NCBI GenBank assembly: GCA_963693285.1
Contig: OY848923.1
Span: 1,558,602-1,622,601, forward strand
Direction: 5' to 3'
From: Xestospongia muta
Lineage: Eukaryota; Porifera; Demospongiae; Haplosclerida; Petrosiidae
DNA: 64,000 nucleotides
The stretch's first letter is position 1. Every line of letters begins with the position of its first letter. This document shows positions 61,229 to 64,000 of this stretch, in pieces. The notes under the pieces were generated by a model. It ran no database searches, was not told the origin of the DNA, and saw only the letters and a list, made by a program, of their open reading frames with translations. The position numbers and the translations under genes were made by a program.

Positions 61229-62515
61229 CTACAACTGATATTGTTACGGGATGTGTAATAATGAACTCCTAATATTGTATGGTGACTATTATACTCACTA
61301 TGTTAATATTGATGATGTAAAGGTTCCCCATTTTAGTCCACTCAGTTAATGTTGTAGTATCATTACTACTGAACCAGCTGCTAGAGTTATATCACCACTG
61401 CCTGAGTTTGAGTGATCCTAATTCTGTGCATCTTGAACTTGATGGATAGTTAACATATTAGATATTATTGTTATAGAAATGTCTGTTAAAACAATTAATG
61501 ACAGCTCAGAAACTAATCGAGTCAGTTCACAAAATCTAATCTTGTAAGCTGGTATCAGTAACTAGTTGTTCTATGACAACTAATTCATTTGAATTTTTTA
61601 TAATTAACAAGATTGACTGTTTTATAATGAATAGATTTAAAAAAAGATTTTGAATAGATTTAAAAAAGATATTTGGAATAGATTTTTTATATTTGGAATA
61701 GATTAAAAAAGAATATATTTAAATGAGTAAATTTAATATTAAGAATAAATAATAATTTTAAAAGAACGAATTTAAAAGTGGGAATTGGTAATGTTAAGAA
61801 TTCGTTTTAAAAGAACGAATTAAAGAATAGATTTTAAAGATATTATTTCGTAAAGAATAGATTTTTTAAGGTATTATTTAGAATAGATTAATTTTAAAAA
61901 AAATTTAAATGAGCAAATTAAGAAAAGATTTTTGAAGAAAGAATTTAAAAGTTTTTAAAGATATTAATTTGAATAGATTACTTTTTTTTAAAAATTTAAA
62001 TGAGCAAATTTAATATTAAGAAAAGATTTTAAAAGAAAGAATTTAAAAGTTTTAAGTTACAAATAAGAAACAACAAAACAAAGACAAGAAATAACAAAAA
62101 CAAACAAGAAAACAAATACAAAAACAAAAAGAAATTTAACAAAAATAACAAAAGAAAAAACAAGAAAACAAAAAGTATAAACAAAAAGTTCAAAGATGAA
62201 GAGAGCTCCAATCCACTATTCAAAGATGAAGAGTCCTCCAATCCACTTGATGACAGAGCCAGTCCAGATGATAGAGAACATAGAAAAAGAGAGAGAAAAA
62301 ATCTGTTAAAACTGCATCAATGAAGTAAAGAATTGGATGGATGGAGAGATAGCTCACCTTTTTCAACAGCACTGCTCCTACAGGGAAACAAAAAAGAGTA
62401 AATGAACTTGTAGTGAGAAAGAATGGATGGATGGAGAGTGAAGAGAGACAGAGGAAGTGAAAAAGGACCACCAACCTACACACACACACAGCACACACAC
62501 GCGCACCCTACAGGA
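61229..62515. other. Intergenic, low complexity
   Basis: From 61,600 to 62,060 a degenerate repeat of AATAGATTTTAAAAGA / AATTTAAATGAGCAAATTTA. From 62,060 to 62,190 an A/CAAAA-rich run. GGATGGATGGAGAG repeats near 62,335 and 62,425 and an ACAC run at 62,477. No gene is supported. Confidence 0.5.
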
Positions 62516-62519
62516 TCAG

Positions 62520-62602
62520 AGCTCTCCCCCGCCACCTGGCGGCCTAGGATATTAAAAAAAAATTTTTTTTTAGGCCGCCAGGCGGCAGGGGAGAGATGAT
62601 TT
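62520..62602. repeat. GC-rich perfect-arm hairpin
   Basis: Left arm CTCTCCCCCGCCACCTGGCG GCC and right arm GGCCGCCAGGCGGCAGGGGA GAG pair over about 23 bp with two mismatches, around an A9T9-type loop. Very GC-rich in an otherwise AT-rich region. Could be a palindromic MITE core or a cruciform-forming site. Confidence 0.8.
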
Positions 62603-62789
62603 GTAGAGATTGTATGAGTGTGTGTATGGTGTATAGGCTAGATAGCCCAAAATAAAAATAAAAATAAAAAATAAAAGAAGAGGAAAGAAGGCTGGAAGGA
62701 AGACAGGAGAGAGTCCAATGACCAGGAGAGCAAACTCATCTTTTACATCCAGAGAACATCAAGCAGGAGCTGGAACAGTCAGAGTCATC

Positions 62790-62898
62790 AGGAAGGAGAA
62801 CATCAAAGAACATCAGAGCTAGAACAGTCATAGAACATCACTGAGCTAGAACAGTCATAGAACATCACTGAGGTAGAACAGTCAGAGAACATCACTGA
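62790..62898. repeat. ~30-bp minisatellite, about four units
   Basis: Units of AGAACATCACTGAGNTAGAA CAGTCATAG. Open frames through it are not supported as genes. Confidence 0.75.
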
Positions 62899-63059
62899 GG
62901 TAGGAAAACATCAAAGTACATCAGTTTGAAAAGTAAGACCTGTAGAAACGAAAAAAAGGAATTAGACAATCAATAAAGAAATAAATGAAGAAATTTAAAA
63001 AAGAAAAGTTACAAAAATAAAGAAAAGGATGACAAAAAAGGTGACAAAAAAGGAGTGAA

Positions 63060-63128
63060 ATCCAACGATGAGAGACGATCCAACGACGAGAGAGACGATC
63101 CAACGACGACGACGACGACGACGATCCC
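63060..63128. repeat. GACGAT/GACGAC repeats
   Basis: CGATCCAACGACGAGAGAGA-type units pass into a (GAC)n run at 63,103-63,123. GC-richer than the surroundings. Confidence 0.8.
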
Positions 63129-63261
63129 ACGGAGGTGCAGTGCACTGAACATGGCTGACAACCCTATCTTTTTATGGTCTACAAAGATGAACTTTAAGAG
63201 ATCACACTCTCTTACAGAGTCTGATACACAAATCTGCGCGTGCTGGAATGTTAATTGATAC

Positions 63262-63350
63262 AATAATGGCGGGAACTTATAATTGACCAATCAGAATGCA
63301 CGATTCAGACTCCTCCTACCAGCACTCAGTCACTAAACGCGTGACTCATA
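63262..63350. promoter_or_regulatory. Candidate promoter with E2F-like and CCAAT sites
   Basis: ATGGCGGGAA (GGCGGGAA, an E2F-type site) at about 63,266 and TTGACCAATCAGA (CCAAT box) at about 63,283, followed by a GC-richer stretch with ACGCGTGACTCA. No gene is confirmed on either side, so direction is undetermined. Confidence 0.35.
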
Positions 63351-63374
63351 TCCATCCAGCTTTAATTACTTTTC

Positions 63375-63700
63375 AATTTTCAGAAATAATCGTTTGCCTT
63401 AATTACCAATTAATGGAGAGATACATAATTACCAATTAATGGAGAGATACATACCATTATGGACATCACCAACAATAAACTTTTAATTCAATTAAAAAAA
63501 TTAGCAATAAAATTTGACATTAAAAACATACCACAATAACCCATTGATAATATCATGACTATGATTTTCATTACAAATTAAATAATTATACTCCAGTCTA
63601 TATTCGGTTCTATATTCAGACGAATGAATGAATGAATGGATACATTGATAGATGAATGAATGGATGTATGGATGTATTGATAAATAAATGGATGGACAAT
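63375..63700. repeat. Small tandem duplication and (GAAT/GGAT)n run
   Basis: TAATTACCAATTAATGGAGAGATACA is present twice (about 63,401-63,453). A GAATGAATGGAT-type run lies at about 63,628-63,695. No gene is seen. Confidence 0.7.
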
Positions 63701-63885
63701 TACACACATCACAAAACAAACACAATACTAAGAAATCATACAAAGAATCAGCTGTTATTTTCTCAGAGAAACATTCGCCTGGTTGTCTTTATAGGCCAGG
63801 CTAGTAAGAAAATAGAGATTATATCTTAATACTACTTATTAATTTGTATTTATGACCTTCAAAGATCTCTACTTGACAGCAACAG

Positions 63886-64000
63886 TGAAAACATCTCTAA
63901 TGAACAACCATCTTAATAACTCACAATTGTAACCTTGACGACCAATTCCCTAAATTCTCTATTTACATTTAGCGCAGTAAGGAGCCATTAAACAATACAG
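63886..64000. repeat. Second copy of the 57,945-58,080 block, running off the window
   Basis: GTGAAAACATCTCTAATGAA to CATTTAGCGCAGTAAGGAGC and AACAATACAG. In the first copy this precedes the KNTC1-like exons, so another such copy may lie beyond the window end. Confidence 0.85.

Noticed and set aside
63055..63258. 67-residue frame MKSNDERR...
   Set aside because: Half is GAC repeat; the rest (MADNPIFLWSTK) has no recognisable homology or supported splice partner.
62029..63290. Leu/Phe- and Ser-rich minus-strand frames
   Set aside because: They derive from A-rich, GACGAC and 30-bp repeat tracts; low complexity only.

Overview
The window reads as AT-rich, intron-dense animal nuclear DNA. Many introns are only 45-90 nt, with plain GT..AG borders and phases that join conserved protein segments exactly. 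Recognisable animal genes are mitochondrial glutamyl-tRNA synthetase (EARS2), hydroxypyruvate isomerase (HYI), the end of a kinetochore Rod/KNTC1-like gene, and a tandem array of Ig/FN3 transmembrane receptors. Compactness, lineage-specific secreted peptides and receptor arrays best fit a sponge (demosponge, Amphimedon-like). That assignment is an inference from style, not a database match. No rRNA, tRNA or CRISPR was seen.

Layout. 1-13,200: repeats, a broken MFS-transporter relic, and repeated modules of small secreted-protein genes on the + strand. Family I (2027, 6099, 9717, 13986) has conserved LVHKG, TVVTDA.HMS.KW and HTVGDFVKAGG...NC blocks. The two-exon family II/III peptides (4692, 11706, 15317 and several to the right) share an exon-1 signal peptide of the form M-A-x-K-L-V-W and a shared core promoter. 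13,227-19,776: an intact 14-exon EARS2 gene on the - strand; one of its introns holds a family I gene and a two-exon peptide gene on the opposite strand. Fossil EARS2 exons next to the other modules show that the whole nest was copied.

19,780-33,200: a mosaic of recent segmental duplications. Partial EARS2 copies (- strand) alternate with HYI exon relics and more peptide genes (+ strand; 20645, 26711, 29617, 30636, 31828, 32753), intact to broken. 33,200-35,570: intergenic DNA with minisatellites. 35,575-36,860: the intact nine-exon HYI gene.

38,676-52,848: four complete receptor genes and one 5'-truncated copy, all on the - strand, each with signal peptide, two Ig-like domains, FN3, Ser/Thr-rich stalk, transmembrane helix and a cytoplasmic tail made of duplicated phase-2 exons, some carrying YxxM tyrosine motifs. 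53,400-57,400: satellite-like 152-bp repeats, a TIR element and otherwise featureless DNA. 57,461-57,916: a small unknown gene whose first exon may be only the ATG. 58,240-61,228: duplicated, partly broken KNTC1 C-terminal exons split by about 1.1 kb of tetranucleotide repeat. 61,230-64,000: low-complexity DNA, a GC-rich hairpin, a candidate E2F/CCAAT promoter, and a second copy of the block at 57,950.

Together, EARS2 and HYI look like an old head-to-head pair whose neighbourhood became a birth-and-death nursery for secreted peptides, next to a receptor array with the same dynamics. All exon models are hand-made from splice consensus, phase and homology; individual borders may be off by a few bases.
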